The notes beneath the pieces are model-generated. The model had not been told where the DNA came from. It made no database searches and was given only the letters and a program-made list of their open reading frames with translations. A program made the translations under genes and the position numbers. From Streptomyces sp. NBC_01754 (GTDB lineage: Bacteria; Actinomycetota; Actinomycetes; Streptomycetales; Streptomycetaceae), in NCBI RefSeq assembly GCF_035918015.1, contig NZ_CP109132.1:186001-250000 (forward strand): 64,000 nt of DNA. Reading direction: 5' to 3'. Below, piece after piece: positions 42,601 to 57,600 of the stretch (within the stretch, counting starts at the first letter, position 1; every line of letters starts with the position of its first letter).

Positions 42601-45600
42601 GCTGGACGTGGACGGCTTCTATGACGTCCTGACCGCTGCGGGCTTCGGCTACGGTCCGGTGTTCCAGGGCGTGCAGGCGGCTTGGCGCGACGAGTCCGGT
42701 GTGTACGCGGACATTGCGTTCTCCGAGTCGGTCGACGGCTTCGGTATCCATCCGGCGCTGCTGGATGCGGCGTTGCATCCGTCGGGTCTGCTGAACGGCG
42801 ACGGTGAGGGTGGGGGTTCCGGGCCGCGGTTGCCGTTCGCGTGGTCGGGTGTGGAGCTGTTCGCCGTCGGTGCGACAGCGTTGCGGGTGGCGATCCGCCC
42901 TGCGGGTGAGGGTGTCAGTGTGCAGGCTGCGGACGGCGCCGGCCTGCCTGTCGCGGTGGTGCGTTCGCTGGTCTTGCGCGAGCAGCTGCCCGGCACCGTC
43001 ACGGCCGGTGACGCGTTGTTCGCGGTCGACTGGACTGAGCTGCCCGTAACCGCTCCGGTCGAGCCGGCGGAGTTCTCCATGCTGGTGGCCGGTGACGGTC
43101 CGGTGGAGCAGGTGCTCGGCGGGGTTCTGCGTGGGGTGCAGGAGTGGCTGGCGGACGAGGAGTCCTTCGGGTCGCGGTTGGCGGTGGTGACTCGGGGTGC
43201 GGTTCCGGCCGGTCCGAGTGAGGTTGTGGACGCCGTGGGTGCGGCGGTGTGGGGTCTGGTGCGATCGGCGCAGTCGGAGCACCCGGACCGGATCGTGCTG
43301 GTGGACGCCGACCCGGGTTCCGAAGATGTGGACCTGTTGTTGGTGACCGGTCTTGAGCCGCAGGTGGCGATCCGCGATGGCGTTGTGCTGGTGCCTCGGC
43401 TGGTTCGTGCCGGGTCCGGCGGTGGATTGGTGCTGCCGGCCCAGAACTGGCGCCTGCTGCCGGGTACGGACGGGACGCTGGAGTCCGCGCACATCGCGAC
43501 GGCCGACACACTGCCGCTGGAAGCCGGTCAGGTGCGGGTCGCGGTGCGCGCGGCGGGTGTGAACTTCCGTGATGTGCTGATCGGTCTGGGCATGTATCCG
43601 GAACCGGGCGTGATGGGCTCCGAGGCTGCCGGTGTCGTGCTGGAAACCGGTCCGGGAGTGGAAGACCTTCAGGCTGGTGACCGGGTCTTCGGGTTCTTCA
43701 ACGGTGCGTTCGCCTCCGAAGCGGTGACCGGCCGGGAACTCCTCGTGAAGGTCCCGGCAGGATGGTCATGGGCCCAGGCCGCCTCCGTGCCCCTCGTCTT
43801 CGCGACAGCCTGGTACGGACTGCGCGACCTGGCCGGCGTGAGGGCCGGTGAATCGGTACTGGTCCACGCCGCGGCCGGCGGCGTCGGAATGGCCGCCGTG
43901 CAACTGGCACAGCACTGGGGCCTGGAGGTCTACGCCACCGCCAGCCCCGGCAAATGGCCCACCGTCACCGCCAACGGAGTCGACCCCACCCACATCGCCT
44001 CCTCCCGAGACCTCGCCTTCGAAGAACAATTCCGGGCAGCGACCGGCGGCCGGGGTGTGGATGTCGTACTGAACTCCCTGGCCGGAGAATTCCTCGACGC
44101 CTCCCTGCGCCTTCTGGCACCAGGCGGCAGATTCATCGAAATGGGCAAGACCGACCTACGCACCGGCCTCCAGGTGCCCTACCACCCCTTCGACCTCTCC
44201 GACGCCGGCCCGGCACGGATGGGCCAGATCCTGGCCGAAGTAGTAGCACTGTTCGAACAAGACGTACTGAAACCACTGCCCCTGACCGTCTGGGACGCAC
44301 GCGAAGCCGTCCCGGCATGGCGGTACATGGCCCAGGCCAGACACGTGGGCAAGAACGTACTGTCCGTCCCGGCCCGCCCCGACCAGAACGGCACCGTACT
44401 GATCACCGGCGGCACCGGAACCCTCGGCAGCCTGCTCGCCCGACACCTCGTGACCGAGCACGGAACACGGCACCTCCTCCTGCTCTCCCGCCAGGGCCCT
44501 GACGCCCCCGGTGCCGCAGACCTCACCGCCGAACTCGCCGCCCTGGGCGCGGACACACGCATCGTGGCCTGCGACGCCGCCGATCGCGACGCCCTCGCGA
44601 CAGTACTCGCACAGATACCCGACGACGCCCCGCTCACCGGTGTCGTCCACGCCGCCGGCGTCCTCGACGACGGCATATTCACCGCCCTGACCGAGGAGCG
44701 TCTGAACACAGTCCTCCGGGCGAAAGCAACCGCCGCGGCCAACCTCGACGAACTGACCCGGAACACCGACCTGAGCATGTTCGTGCTCTACTCCTCGGCA
44801 TCAGCCACCTTCGGCACCCCCGGCCAGGCCAACTACTCCGCCGCCAACGCCTTCCTCGACGCCCTGGCCACCCGCCGACGCGCACAAGGCCTGCCAGGCC
44901 TGTCCCTCGCCTGGGGCATGTGGGCCCAGACCAGCACCATGACCAGCACACTCGCCCAGACCGACCGCGCCAGGGCAGCCAGCGCGGGTGCAATGCTGTC
45001 CACCGAACAAGGCCTCGCCCTGTTCGACACAGCCCTGACACGCCCGACAGCACACCTGCTGCCGATCAACCTCGACCTGACCGCACTTCGGACCATCGGC
45101 GAAGTCCCGGCGCTGCTGCGCGGCCTCGTCACCAGCCGGATACGCCGCACAGCCACGCAGACCTCGACCGCCGGCCTGGCACTGGCCCAACGACTGCAAA
45201 CGGTCCCAGCCCCCCAGCAACGACAGATCCTGCTGGAACTGATCCGCACCAGCGCGGCAACCGTACTGGGCCACCTCTCACCCGAAGCAGTCGGAGAACG
45301 CCAGGCGTTCAAGGACCTCGGCTTCGACTCACTCACCGCAGTCGAACTACGCAACCGACTCAACACCGTCACCGGGCTCCAGTTGCCAGCCACACTCGTC
45401 TTCGACTCCCCCAACCCCACCCTCCTCAGCGACTACCTGATGTCGCAGTTCTTCGGCGAGTCCGACGTGGTGCTGGAACCGCCTCGACCACTCACCGTGG
45501 CCGAAACCGACGAGCCGATCGCGATCGTCGCGATGGCCTGCCGTTTCCCAGGCGATGTCACCTCGCCCGACCAACTGTGGGACCTGGTCGCCGACGGGGT

Positions 45601-48600
45601 GGACGGCATGTCGGCGTTCCCGACGGATCGCGGCTGGCCCGCTGACCTGGCCGGCCGGGGCAGCGGCGTGGGCGGATTCGTCCACGACGCGGACGAGTTC
45701 GACGCCGACCTGTTCGGCATCTCGCCACGCGAGGCCGTGGCCATGGACCCGCAGCAGCGGCTGGCGCTCGAGACCGCGTGGGAGACGTTCGAGGCGGCCG
45801 GGATGGATCCCCGGTCGTTGCGGGGCCGTAGCGTCGGCGTGTTCGCCGGTGCAGCCTCATCGGGGTACGGCATGAACATGCGGCTGCCGGAGGGTGCCGA
45901 CGGTCACCAGGTGACCGGCAGCACGACGAGCGTGATCTCTGGCCGCATCGCCTACGTCTTCGGGCTCGAAGGGCCCGCGATCACGGTCGACACCGCGTGC
46001 TCCTCGTCGCTGGTAGCCATTCATCTGGCCGCCCAGGCACTGCGGGCCGGCGAATGCGACCTGGCGTTGGCCGGCGGTGTGACGATGATGGCCACCCCGG
46101 GCATGATCGCGGAGTTCGACCGGCAGGACGGGCTGGCCGGCGACGGGCGTTGCAAGTCGTTCGCCGCAGCGGCGGACGGGACGGGCTGGGCCGAGGGCGT
46201 CGGTCTGCTGCTGGTCGAGCGGCTCTCGGACGCACGGCGCAACGGGCACCGGATCCTTGGTGTGGTGCGGGGCAGTGCGGTCAATCAGGACGGTGCGTCC
46301 AACGGTCTGACGGCGCCGAACGGTCCCTCCCAGCAGCGCGTCATTCGCCAGGCACTCGCCAACGCCCACCTGACGACCGCGGATGTCGATGTGGTGGAAG
46401 CGCACGGCACCGGCACGAGGCTCGGGGATCCGATCGAGGCGCAGGCGCTGCTGGCGACCTACGGCCAGGACCGTGGCGAGGGCGGCGAGCCGCTGTGGCT
46501 GGGTTCGATCAAGTCGAACATCGGTCATGCGCAGGCAGCCGCCGGTATCGCCGGTGTGATCAAGATGGTCATGGCGATGCAACACGGGGCGATTCCCGCG
46601 ACGTTGCATGTGGATGAGCCGTCGCCGCAGGTGGACTGGTCCGCCGGTGCGGTCGAACTGCTGACCGAGGCCCGGACCTGGCCGCAGGTGGACCGTCCGC
46701 GGCGGGCGGGTGTGTCGTCGTTCGGTATCAGCGGTACGAACGCTCACGTGATCCTGGAGCAGGCGCCGGAGCCTGAGCCGGTGACGATCGCTGCGACGCA
46801 GCAGTCGCCGACGTTGGTGCCGTGGGTGCTGTCGGCGAAGTCCGAGACCGCGCTGCGGGCGCAGGTGGAGCGGCTGCGGTCGTTCGTGGCGGAGCGTCCG
46901 GAACTGGATGCGGTGGATGTCGGCTGGTCGCTGGCGACCACGCGGGCCGCGCTGGAACACCGTGTGGTCCTGGCCGGCGGAGACGTACTCGCGACCGGTA
47001 CGGCGGGCGAGGGCCGGCTGGCGGTGCTGTTCACCGGCCAGGGCTCTCAGCGTCCCGGCATGGGCCTGGGGCTGTATGAGGCGTTCCCGGTGTTCGCCGA
47101 AGCCTTCGACGCAGTGTGTGCCCGGCTGGACGTGCGGCTGGAGCGTCCGCTGCGCGAGGTCCTGACCGACGGCGTCGACCTGGACCGGACGATGTGGGCG
47201 CAGGCGGGCCTGTTCGCCCTCGAAGTCGCCCTGTACCGGCTGGTCGAGTCGTGGGGCGTGGTCCCGGATGTGTTGCTGGGTCACTCGCTCGGTGAGATCG
47301 TCGCCGCCCACGTGTCCGGGATCCTGTCCCTGGACGACGCCTGCACCCTGGTCGCCGAACGCGGCCGCCTGATGCAGGCGCTCCCGTCCGGCGGCGGCAT
47401 GCTCGCCGTCCAGGCCACCGAAGCCGACGTCGCCGACTCCGGCCTGGACCTCGCGGCCGTCAACGGCCCGCAGTCCGTAGTGCTCTCCGGTGACCTCGAC
47501 GCGATCGAGCGGTATGCGGCCCAGTGCGCGGAGCAGGGACGGCGGTTCAACGTCCTGACCGTGTCCCACGCCTTCCACTCGGCCCTGATGGAACCGATGC
47601 TGGACGAGTTCGCGACCGTCCTGGCCGGGCTGACGTACAACCCCGCACACATCCCCGTCATGTCGAACCTGACCGGCGCGGTCGCCGAACCAGGACTCAT
47701 GCAGCAGCCCGACTACTGGCTGCGCCAGGTCCGTCAGACGGTCCGCTTCGCCGACGGCATCACGGCCACGGCCCAGCTCGGTGTGACGACCTATCTGGAA
47801 CTGGGCCCGGACGGCGTGCTGTCCGCCATGGCCCAAGAGAACGTCGGCGACGCCGTGTTCGCTTCGATCCTGCGTAAGGACCGCGACGAGACCGACACCG
47901 CCCTGACGGCGATCAGCCGCCTGTGGACGTCCGGAGCCGACCTCGACTGGCCGAAGATGTTCGCCGACTGGGGCGGACGCGTGGTCGACCTGCCGACCTA
48001 TCCCTTCCAGCGCCAGAGGTTCTGGCCGGAGCTGCCAGCCGAAACAGTGACAGACGGCATGGCCGACTCGGCGTTCTGGGACGCGGTCGAGCGAGGGGAC
48101 CTGGAGGAACTCGCGGGCCTGGAGTCGGCGTTGCCGGCGTTGTCCGAGTGGCGGCGACGTCACCAGGAGCGCTCGACACTGGACTCCTGGCGCTACCAGA
48201 TCACCTGGAAGCCACTGACCGATCTCCCCCCGGCGTCCTTGTCCGGCACCTGGGTGATCGTCGGACCCGAGGACGCGGACATATCCACGGCACTGTCCAC
48301 GGCAGGCGCAACCGTCGTGAACGTCCCTGTCCATGAAGTTGCACAGCTGCCTGATGTGGCCGGGGTGGTACTGCACGTCGGGAACTGGGTGGACACCTTG
48401 TCCACCGTGCAAGCGCTGGCCGAGGTGCGTGCGCCGTTGTGGGTGCTTACGCGTGGTGCGGTGTCGGTGGGCCGTTCGGATCGGCTGGAGAGTCCGGATC
48501 TGGCTGCGGTGTGGGGTCTGGGCCGGGTCGCGGCACTGGAGATCCCGCAGCGCTGGGGCGGCCTGATCGACCTGCCGACAGCACTCGACGCCAGGGCCGG

Positions 48601-51600
48601 TGCCCGGCTCGCGAGCATTCTCACCGGGTGTGGCGGCGAGGACCAGGTCGCGGTACGTGCCTCCGGTGTCTACGGCCGCCGCCTGGCACGTGCGGTGCCG
48701 GCAGCTGTGACCGGTGCCGGATGGCAGCCCACGGGAACGGTGCTGATCACCGGTGGCACCGGCGCCCTCGGCGCCCAGGTGGCCCGGTGGCTGGCGGGTC
48801 GGGGTGCGCCGCATCTGGTACTGACCAGCCGCCGTGGCGTAGCTCCCGACGTCTTGGTCAAGGAACTGTCCGAGCTTGGCACTCAGGTGAGTGTGGTCGC
48901 CTGTGATGTCACCGACCGGAACGCGCTGGCCGGCGCGCTGGCCGGTGTTCCGGCCGAATGGCCGCTCACCGGCGTGGTGCACGCGGCCGGTCTTGACGAT
49001 CCGGAACGGCTGGAGCAGACCACCCCGGAGGCGTTCGCGGAGGTGCTGCGCGCCAAGGTCGACGGGACCCTGTACCTCGACGAGCTCACCCGGGAACTGC
49101 CGCTCGACCTGTTCGTGGTGTTCTCCTCGATCGCCGCGACCTGGGGCAGCGGCAGCCAAGGCGCCTACGCCGCCGGCAACGCGTTCCTCGACGCCTGGGT
49201 CCAGCATCGCCGGGATCGCGGGCTGACGGGGACGTCGGTGGCCTGGGGCCCGTGGGCCGGGGCAGGCATGGCGGCCCACGGCGAAGCGGAGCAGATGCTG
49301 CGCCGACGCGGGCTGTTGCCGATGGACCCCACCCTGGCGATCCAGGCTCTGGCCGCGTCGGTGGACGGCAACGAACCGTGTGTGACGGTCGCCGATATGG
49401 ACTGGTCACGGTTCACCCCCGCATTCACCTCGGTACGCCCCAGTGCTCTGCTGTCGGATCTTCCGGAGGCAGCAGGTGCACTCGATGCCACGCCGGGTGG
49501 TGGTGCCGAGTCGGAACTGCGTCAGCAGCTCATGGGCGTCACGGCCACGGAGCGGCGCCAGATGGTGCTGGACCTGGTGCGTGCACAGGCCGCGCAGGTA
49601 CTGGGGCATGGAGGCGCCGAGGCCATCGAACCCGGCCGGGCCTTCCGGGACCTCGGCTTCGACTCGCTGATGGCAGTCGAACTGCGCAACCTCCTGACCA
49701 CGCACACCGGGTCACCCCTGCCGGCAACACTGGTCTTCGACTACCCGAGCCCGCTGGTCCTGAGCGATTACCTCCTGGCCCAACTCACCGGAGACGCACC
49801 GCAGGACACCGCACTCCCGGCACACACCACGAACACGCTGTCGGACGAACCCATCGCGATCGTCGGCATGGCTTGCCGGTATCCCGGTGGGGTGACGTCT
49901 CCGGAGCAGTTGTGGGATCTGGTTGAGGGTGCGGGTGATGGGATCACGTCGTTCCCGACCGATCGTGGCTGGCCGGTGGAGGCGTTGGGTGGTGTGACGG
50001 GGCTGGGCGGGTTCATGGCCGGTGTGGCCGAGTTCGATGCCGACCTGTTCGGTATTTCGCCGCGTGAGGCGTTGGCGATGGATCCTCAGCAGCGTTTGCT
50101 GTTGGAGGCGGCGTGGGAGACGTTCGAGTCGGCCGGGGTGGATCCGCGGCGGGTGCGTGGCGGGCAGATCGGGGTGTTCGCGGGTGCTGCCCCGTCCGGA
50201 TACGGCAGTGCGGGGATGCCGGGTGCCGAGGGGCATCTGATCACCGGTACGGCGGGCAGTGTGATCTCCGGCCGTATCTCGTACACCTTCGGGCTCGAGG
50301 GGCCGGCGGTGACGGTGGACACGGCGTGTTCATCGTCGCTGGTGGCCATTCATCTGGCCGCGCAGGCGCTGCGGGCGGGTGAGTGCGACATGGCGTTGGC
50401 CGGGGGTGTGACGGCGATGGTCACGCCGGGTGCCTTCATCGAGTTCGACCGGCAGGACGGCCTGGCGGCGGACGGCCGGTGCAAGGCGTTCGCGGCGGCG
50501 GCCGACGGGACGGGGTGGTCGGAGGGTGTCGGTCTGCTGCTGGTCGAGCGGTTGTCGGACGCGCGGCGCATGGGGCACCGGATCCTGGGTGTGGTGCGGG
50601 GCAGCGCTGTCAATCAGGACGGTGCGTCGAACGGTCTGTCAGCGCCGAACGGTCCCTCCCAGCAGCGGGTGATCCGTCAGGCGTTGGCGAACGCCCGTCT
50701 CACCACGGCCGATGTGGACGCGGTGGAGGCGCACGGGACCGGGACCCGGCTGGGCGACCCGATCGAGGCACAGGCGTTGCTGGCGACCTACGGCCAGGAC
50801 CGTGACACCGACGAGCCGCTGTGGCTGGGCTCGGTGAAGTCGAACATCGGTCACACCCAGTCCGCGGCGGGCGTCGCGGGCGTGATCAAGATGATCATGG
50901 CGATGCGGCGCGGTGTGCTCCCGGCGACGCTGCACGTGGACGAACCATCCCCGCAGGTGGACTGGTCCGCCGGCGCGGTGGAACTGCTCACCGAGGCGCG
51001 GGAATGGCCCGAGGTGGACCGGCCGCGCAGGGCGGCGGTGTCCTCGTTCGGAATCAGCGGGACCAACGCGCACATCATCCTGGAGCAGGCGCCGGAGCCT
51101 GTTGAACAGGAGCCGGTCACCGAGCCTTCGGCGCCGCGACCCGACCTGGCGCCGTGGGTACTGTCGGCGAAGTCGACTGCTGCGTTGAAGGTGCAGATCG
51201 AGCGGCTGCGGTCGTTCGTGGCCGAGCGTCCGGAGCTGGATGCGGTGGATGTCGGCTGGTCGCTGGCGACCAGCCGGGCCGCGCTGGAGCACCGTGTGGT
51301 CCTGGCCGGCGGAGACGTACTCGCGACCGGTACGGCGGGCGAGGGCCGGCTGGCGGTGTTGTTCACCGGTCAGGGCTCTCAGCGTCCCGGCATGGGCCTG
51401 GGGCTGTACGAGGCGTTCCCGGTGTTCGCCGAGGCGTTCGACGCGGTGTGTGTCCGGCTGGATGTGCGGTTGGAGCGTCCGCTGCGCGAGGTCCTGACCG
51501 ACGGCGTCGACCTCGATCGGACGATGTGGGCGCAGGCGGGTCTGTTCGCCCTCGAAGTCGCCCTGTTCCGGCTGGTCGAGTCGTGGGGTGTGGTCCCGGA

Positions 51601-54600
51601 CGTGCTCCTGGGCCACTCGCTCGGTGAGATCGTCGCCGCCCACGTCGCGGGAATCCTCGACCTGGACGACGCGTGCACCCTGGTGGCCGAACGCGGCCGC
51701 CTGATGCAGGCACTCTCGTCCGGCGGCGGAATGCTCGCCGTCCAGGCCACCGAGACGGACGTCGCCGACTCCGGGCTGGACATCGCCGCCGTCAATGGCC
51801 CGCGCTCTGTGGTGCTGTCCGGTGGCATCGAGGCGATCGAGCGGTATGCGGCCGAATGCGCGGAGCAGGGTCAGCGGTTCAACGTCCTGACGGTGTCCCA
51901 CGCGTTCCACTCGGCTCTCATGGAGCCGATGCTGGACGAGTTCGCGACCGTCCTGGCCGGGCTGACGTACAACCCCGCACACATCCCGATCGTGTCGAAC
52001 CTGACCGGTGCGGTGGCCGAGCCCGGGCTGATGCAGCAGCCGGACTACTGGCTGCGGCAAGTGCGGCAGGCGGTCCGTTTCGCCGATGGCGTCACAACCC
52101 TCGAGGCCATGGGTGTGACGACCTATCTGGAGTTGGGCCCGGACGGCGTGCTGTCCGCCATGGCCCAGGACACGGCCGGCGATGCCGTGTTCGCTTCGAT
52201 CCTGCGTAAGGACCGTGACGAGACCGACACCGCGCTCACCGCGATCGGCAGCCTGTGGTCCACCGGTGTCGGCGTCGACTGGCCGAAGCTGTTCACGGGC
52301 TGGGGCGGTCGTACGATCCCGTTGCCGACGTATGCGTTCCAGCGCCAGAGGTTCTGGCCGGAGCTGCCGGCCGGAACAGCGACAGACGGCATGGCCGACT
52401 CGGCGTTCTGGGATGCGGTGGAGCGTGAGGATCTGGAGGAACTGGCCGGTCTGGAGTCGGCGTTGCCGGCGTTGTCCGAGTGGCGGCGACGTCACCAGGA
52501 GCGCTCGACACTGGACTCCTGGCGCTACCAGATCACCTGGAAGCCACTGACCGATCTCCCCCTGGCGTCCTTGTCCGGCACCTGGGTGGTCGTCGGACCC
52601 GAGGACGCGGACATATCCACGGCACTGTCCATAGCGGGCGCGACGGTGGTGAACGTGCCCGTCGATGAGGTTGCGCAGCTGCCCGGTGTGGCGGGGGTGG
52701 TGCTGCTCGCGTCCGGGTGGGCGGACACGCTGACTGCGGTGCAGGCGCTGGGTGAGGTCTCGGCGCCGTTGTGGGTGCTCACGCGTGGTGCGGTGTCGGT
52801 GGGCCGCTCCGATCGGCTGGAGAGTCCGGATCTGGCTGCGGTGTGGGGTCTGGGCCGGGTCGCGGCACTGGAGATCCCACAGCGCTGGGGCGGCCTGATC
52901 GACCTGCCGACAGCACTCGACGCCAGGGCCGGTGCCCGGCTCGCGAGCATTCTCACCGGGGGTGGCGGCGAGGACCAGGTCGCGGTACGCGGGTCCGGTG
53001 TCTACGGCCGCCGCCTGGCACGTGCGGTACCGGCAGCTGTGACCGGTGCCGGGTGGCAGCCCACGGGAACGGTGCTGATCACCGGTGGCACCGGCGCCCT
53101 CGGCGCCCAGGTGGCCCGGTGGCTGGCCGGTCGCGGCGTGCCACACCTGGTGCTCACCAGCCGCAGCGGTGTCGCTCCGGACAGGTTGGCCGAGGAACTG
53201 ACCGAGCTCGGCGCGCAAGTGACGGTGACCGCCTGCGACGTCACCGACCGGAACGCGCTCGCCGGCGTGATCGCCGGTGTCCCGGCCGAACGGCCGCTGG
53301 CCGGCATCGTGCACACGGCCGGGATCGTGGACACGGAGGGACTGGAGCAGACCACCCCGGAGGCATTCGCAGAGGTGCTGCGCGCCAAGGTCGACGGGAC
53401 CGTGTATCTGGACGAGTTGACGCGGGATCTACCGCTCGACCTGTTCGTGGTGTTCTCCTCGATCGCCGCGACCTGGGGCAGCGGCAGCCAAGGCGCCTAC
53501 GCCGCCGGCAACGCGTTCCTCGACGCCTGGATCCAGCACCGCCACGACCGCGGACTTCCGGGCACATCCGTGGCCTGGGGCCCCTGGGCCGAGGCAGGTA
53601 TGGCGGTCCAGGGCGAGGCGGAGCAGGCCCTGCGCCGACGCGGGCTGTCATCGATAGACCCCGCCCTGGCGATTCAAGCTCTGGCCGCAGCGGTGGACGG
53701 CAACGAACCGTGTGTGACGGTCGCCGATATGGACTGGTCACGGTTCACCCCCGCATTCACCTCGGTACGCCCCAGTGCTCTGCTCGCGGACCTCCCGGAA
53801 GCGGCGGCTGCTCTGGAGAGGGACCCAGGCAGTGGCGTCGAGTCGGAACTGCGTCAGCAGCTCATGGGCGTCACGGACACGGAGCGGCGCCAGATGGTGC
53901 TGGACCTGGTGCGTGCACAGGCCGCGCAGGTACTGGGACATGGAGGCGCCGAGGCCATCGAACCCGGCCGGGCCTTCCGAGACCTCGGCTTCGACTCGCT
54001 GATGGCAGTCGAACTACGCAACCTCCTGACCACGCACAGTGAACTGTCGCTGCCTGCGACGCTGGTGTTCGACTACCCGAGCCCGGAGGTCCTGAGCGAT
54101 TACCTCCTGGCACAACTGGTTGAGAGTGCCCAGCAGGCTTCTACGATGCCGGCGCACACCACGATCACGCTGTCGGACGAGCCCATCGCGATCGTCGGCA
54201 TGGCCTGCCGCTATCCCGGTGGGGTGACCTCCCCGGAGCAGCTGTGGGATCTGGTCGAGGGTGCGAGCGACGGGATCGTGCCGTTCCCGACCGACCGTGG
54301 CTGGCCGGTGGAGGCACTGGACGGTGTGGCCGGGCTGGGCGGGTTCGTCGCTGACGCGGATCGGTTCGATGCCGCGTTGTTCGGTATCTCGCCGCGTGAG
54401 GCGTTGGCGATGGATCCGCAGCAGCGTTTGCTGCTCGAGACCGCGTGGGAGACGTTCGAATCGGCCGGGGTGGACCCGCGGTCGTTGAAGGGCCGGAGTG
54501 TCGGGGTGTTCGCCGGCGCGTCCTCGTCGGGTTACGGCGTCAATGGTGTTGCCGGTGCCGAGGGGCATTTGCTGTCGGGCACGGCGAACAGTGTGATCTC

Positions 54601-57600
54601 CGGGCGTGTCTCCTACGCCTTCGGGCTCGAAGGCCCCGCAGTCACCGTCGACACGGCGTGTTCCTCCTCCCTGGTTGCTCTGCATCTGGCGGCGCAGGCG
54701 CTGCGGTCGGGTGAGTGCAGCCTGGCGCTCGCCGGTGGTGTGACGGTGATGGTCAGCCCTGGGGCATTCGCCGAGTTCGACCGCCAGGACGGCCTGGCGG
54801 CAGATGGCCGCTGCAAGTCGTTCGCCGCGGCCGCCGACGGCACCGGCTGGGCCGAAGGCGTCGGCCTGCTGCTGGTCGAACGGCTCTCAGACGCACAGCG
54901 CAACGGACACCACATCCTGGGCGTGGTGCGGGGAAGTGCGGTCAATCAGGACGGTGCGTCCAACGGTCTGACGGCGCCGAACGGTCCTTCGCAGCAGCGG
55001 GTGATCCGCCAGGCACTCGCCAACGCCCAGCTGACGACTACGGATGTCGATGTGGTCGAGGCACACGGCACCGGGACCCGGCTCGGTGACCCGATCGAGG
55101 CCCAGGCACTGCTGGCCACCTACGGCCAGGACCGTGGCGAGGGCAGCGAGCCGCTGTGGCTGGGCTCGATCAAGTCGAACATCGGACACACGCAGGCAGC
55201 CGCCGGTATCGCCGGTGTGATCAAGATGGTCATGGCGATGCAACACGGGGCGATGCCTGCGACGCTGCACGTGGACGAACCATCCCCGCAGGTGGAATGG
55301 TCCGCCGGTGCGGTCGAACTGCTGACCGAGGCCCGGACCTGGCCGGAGGCGGACCGACCGCGCAGGGCGGCGGTGTCCTCGTTCGGCATCAGCGGCACCA
55401 ACGCCCACGTCATCCTGGAGGAAGCCTCCGAGTCGGTGTCGGTGAGTGAGCCGGTTCGGGTGTTCGGGCCGGTCACGGTGCCGTGGGTGCTGTCGGCGAA
55501 GTCCGAGACCGCGTTGCGGGCGCAGGTGGAGCGGCTGCGGTCGTTCGTGGCGGAGCGTCCGGAGCTGGACGCGGTGGACGTCGGCTGGTCGCTGGCGACG
55601 ACGCGGGCCGGGCTGGAGCACCGTGTGGTCCTGGCCGGCGGAGACGTACTCGCGACCGGTACGGCGGGCGAGGGCCGGCTGGCGGTGCTGTTCACCGGCC
55701 AGGGCTCTCAGCGTCCCGGCATGGGCCTGGGGCTGTACGAGACGTTCCCGGTGTTCGCCGAAGCCTTCGACGCAGTGTGTGTCCGGCTGGATGTGCGGTT
55801 GGAGCGTCCGCTGCGCGAGGTCCTGACCGACGGTGTCGACCTGGACCGGACGATGTGGGCGCAGGCGGGTCTGTTCGCCCTCGAAGTCGCCCTGTACCGC
55901 CTCGTCGAAGCGTGGGGTGTGGTCCCGGACGTGCTCCTGGGGCATTCCCTGGGTGAGATCGTCGCCGCCCATGTGTCCGGGATCCTGTCCCTGGACGACG
56001 CCTGCACCCTGGTCACCGAACGCGGCCGCCTGATGCAGGCACTCCCGTCCGGCGGCGGAATGCTCGCCGTCCAGGCCACCGAGACGGACGTCGCCGACTC
56101 CGGTCTCGACATCGCCGCCGTCAACGGCCCGCAGTCCGTCGTGCTGTCCGGCGATCTCGATGCCATCAACAGCTACGCGGCCGAGTGCGCGGAGCAGGGA
56201 CGGCGGTTCAACGTCCTGACCGTGTCCCACGCCTTCCACTCGGCCCTGATGGAACCGATGCTGGACGAGTTCACCTCGGTGCTGACCGGGCTGACGTACA
56301 ACCCCGCCCACATCCCCATCGTGTCGAACCTGACCGGCGCGGTCGCCGAACCCGGACTCATGCAGGACCCCGGCTACTGGCTGCGCCAGGTCCGTCAGGC
56401 GGTCCGCTTCGCCGACGGCATCACGGCCACGGCCCAGCTCGGTGTGACGGCCTATCTGGAACTGGGCCCGGACGGCGTACTGTCCGGCATGGCCCAGGAC
56501 ACCGTCGGCGACGCCGTGTTCGCTCCGGTGCTGCGTATGGACCGCGACGAGACGGACACCGCCCTGACCGCCGTCAGTCGGCTGTGGGCGTCCGGGGCCA
56601 AGGTCGACTGGTCGAAGGTGTTCACGGGCTGGGGCGGCCGTACGGTCCCGCTGCCGACGTATGCCTTCCAGCGCGAGCGGTACTGGCCGCGAGCAGGCGC
56701 GGCGGCGGGGAACGCGGGTGCGCTCGGCCTGACGGATGCGGGGCACCCGTTGCTGGGCGCGGCAGTGCCGTTGGCCGAGGGCGACGGTGTGGTGCTGACC
56801 GGTCGCCTGTCGGTGGGGGCGCAGGCGTGGCTGGCTGATCACATGGTGTCGGGGCGTGTGGTGGTGCCGGGCACGGCGTTGGTGGAGATGGTGCTGCGTG
56901 CCGGCCAGGAGGTCGGCTGCGGTCTGGTTCGTGAGCTGGTGTTGCAGGCGCCGTTGGTGTTGGCGGAGTCCGGCGGGACGCAGGTTCAGGTGCGGGTCGA
57001 GGGCCCGGACGGGTCCGGTGACCGGCCGGTTCATGTGCATGCGCGTGCTGAGGGCGTCGATGAGTGGGTACTGCACGCATCAGGGTTCCTGGCCGTGTCG
57101 GAACTCGAGACGCCCGGTTTCGATCTGAGCGTGTGGCCGCCGCAGGGTGCGGTCGCGGTGGATGTCGACGGGTTCTACGAGGCGTTGGCCGGTGCGGGCT
57201 TCGGCTACGGTCCGGCGTTTAAGGGCGTGCAGGCGGCTTGGCGTGACGAGTCCGGTGTGTACGCGGACATTGCGTTCTCCGAGTCGGTCGACGGCTTCGG
57301 TATCCATCCGGCGCTGCTGGATGCGGCGTTGCATCCGTCGGGTCTGCTGAACGGCGACGGTGAGGGTGGGGGTTCCGGGCCGCGGTTGCCGTTCGCGTGG
57401 TCGGGTGTGGAGCTGTTCGCCGTCGGTGCGACAGCGTTGCGGGTGGCGATCCGCCCTGCGGGTGAGGGTGTCAGTGTGCAGGCGGCGGACGGCGCCGGCC
57501 TGCCTGTCGCGGTGGTGCGTTCGCTGGTCCTGCGCGAGCAGCTGCCCGGCACCGTCACGGCCGGTGACGCGTTGTTCGCGGTCGACTGGACTGAGCTGCC

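Noticed and set aside
48960..49020. LDD motif in the C2 KR suggesting B-type stereochemistry
   Set aside because: HAAGLDDPE aligns with HTAGIVDTE of sister KRs, so LDD is one residue out of register, and the A-type Trp is present at 49142-49144.
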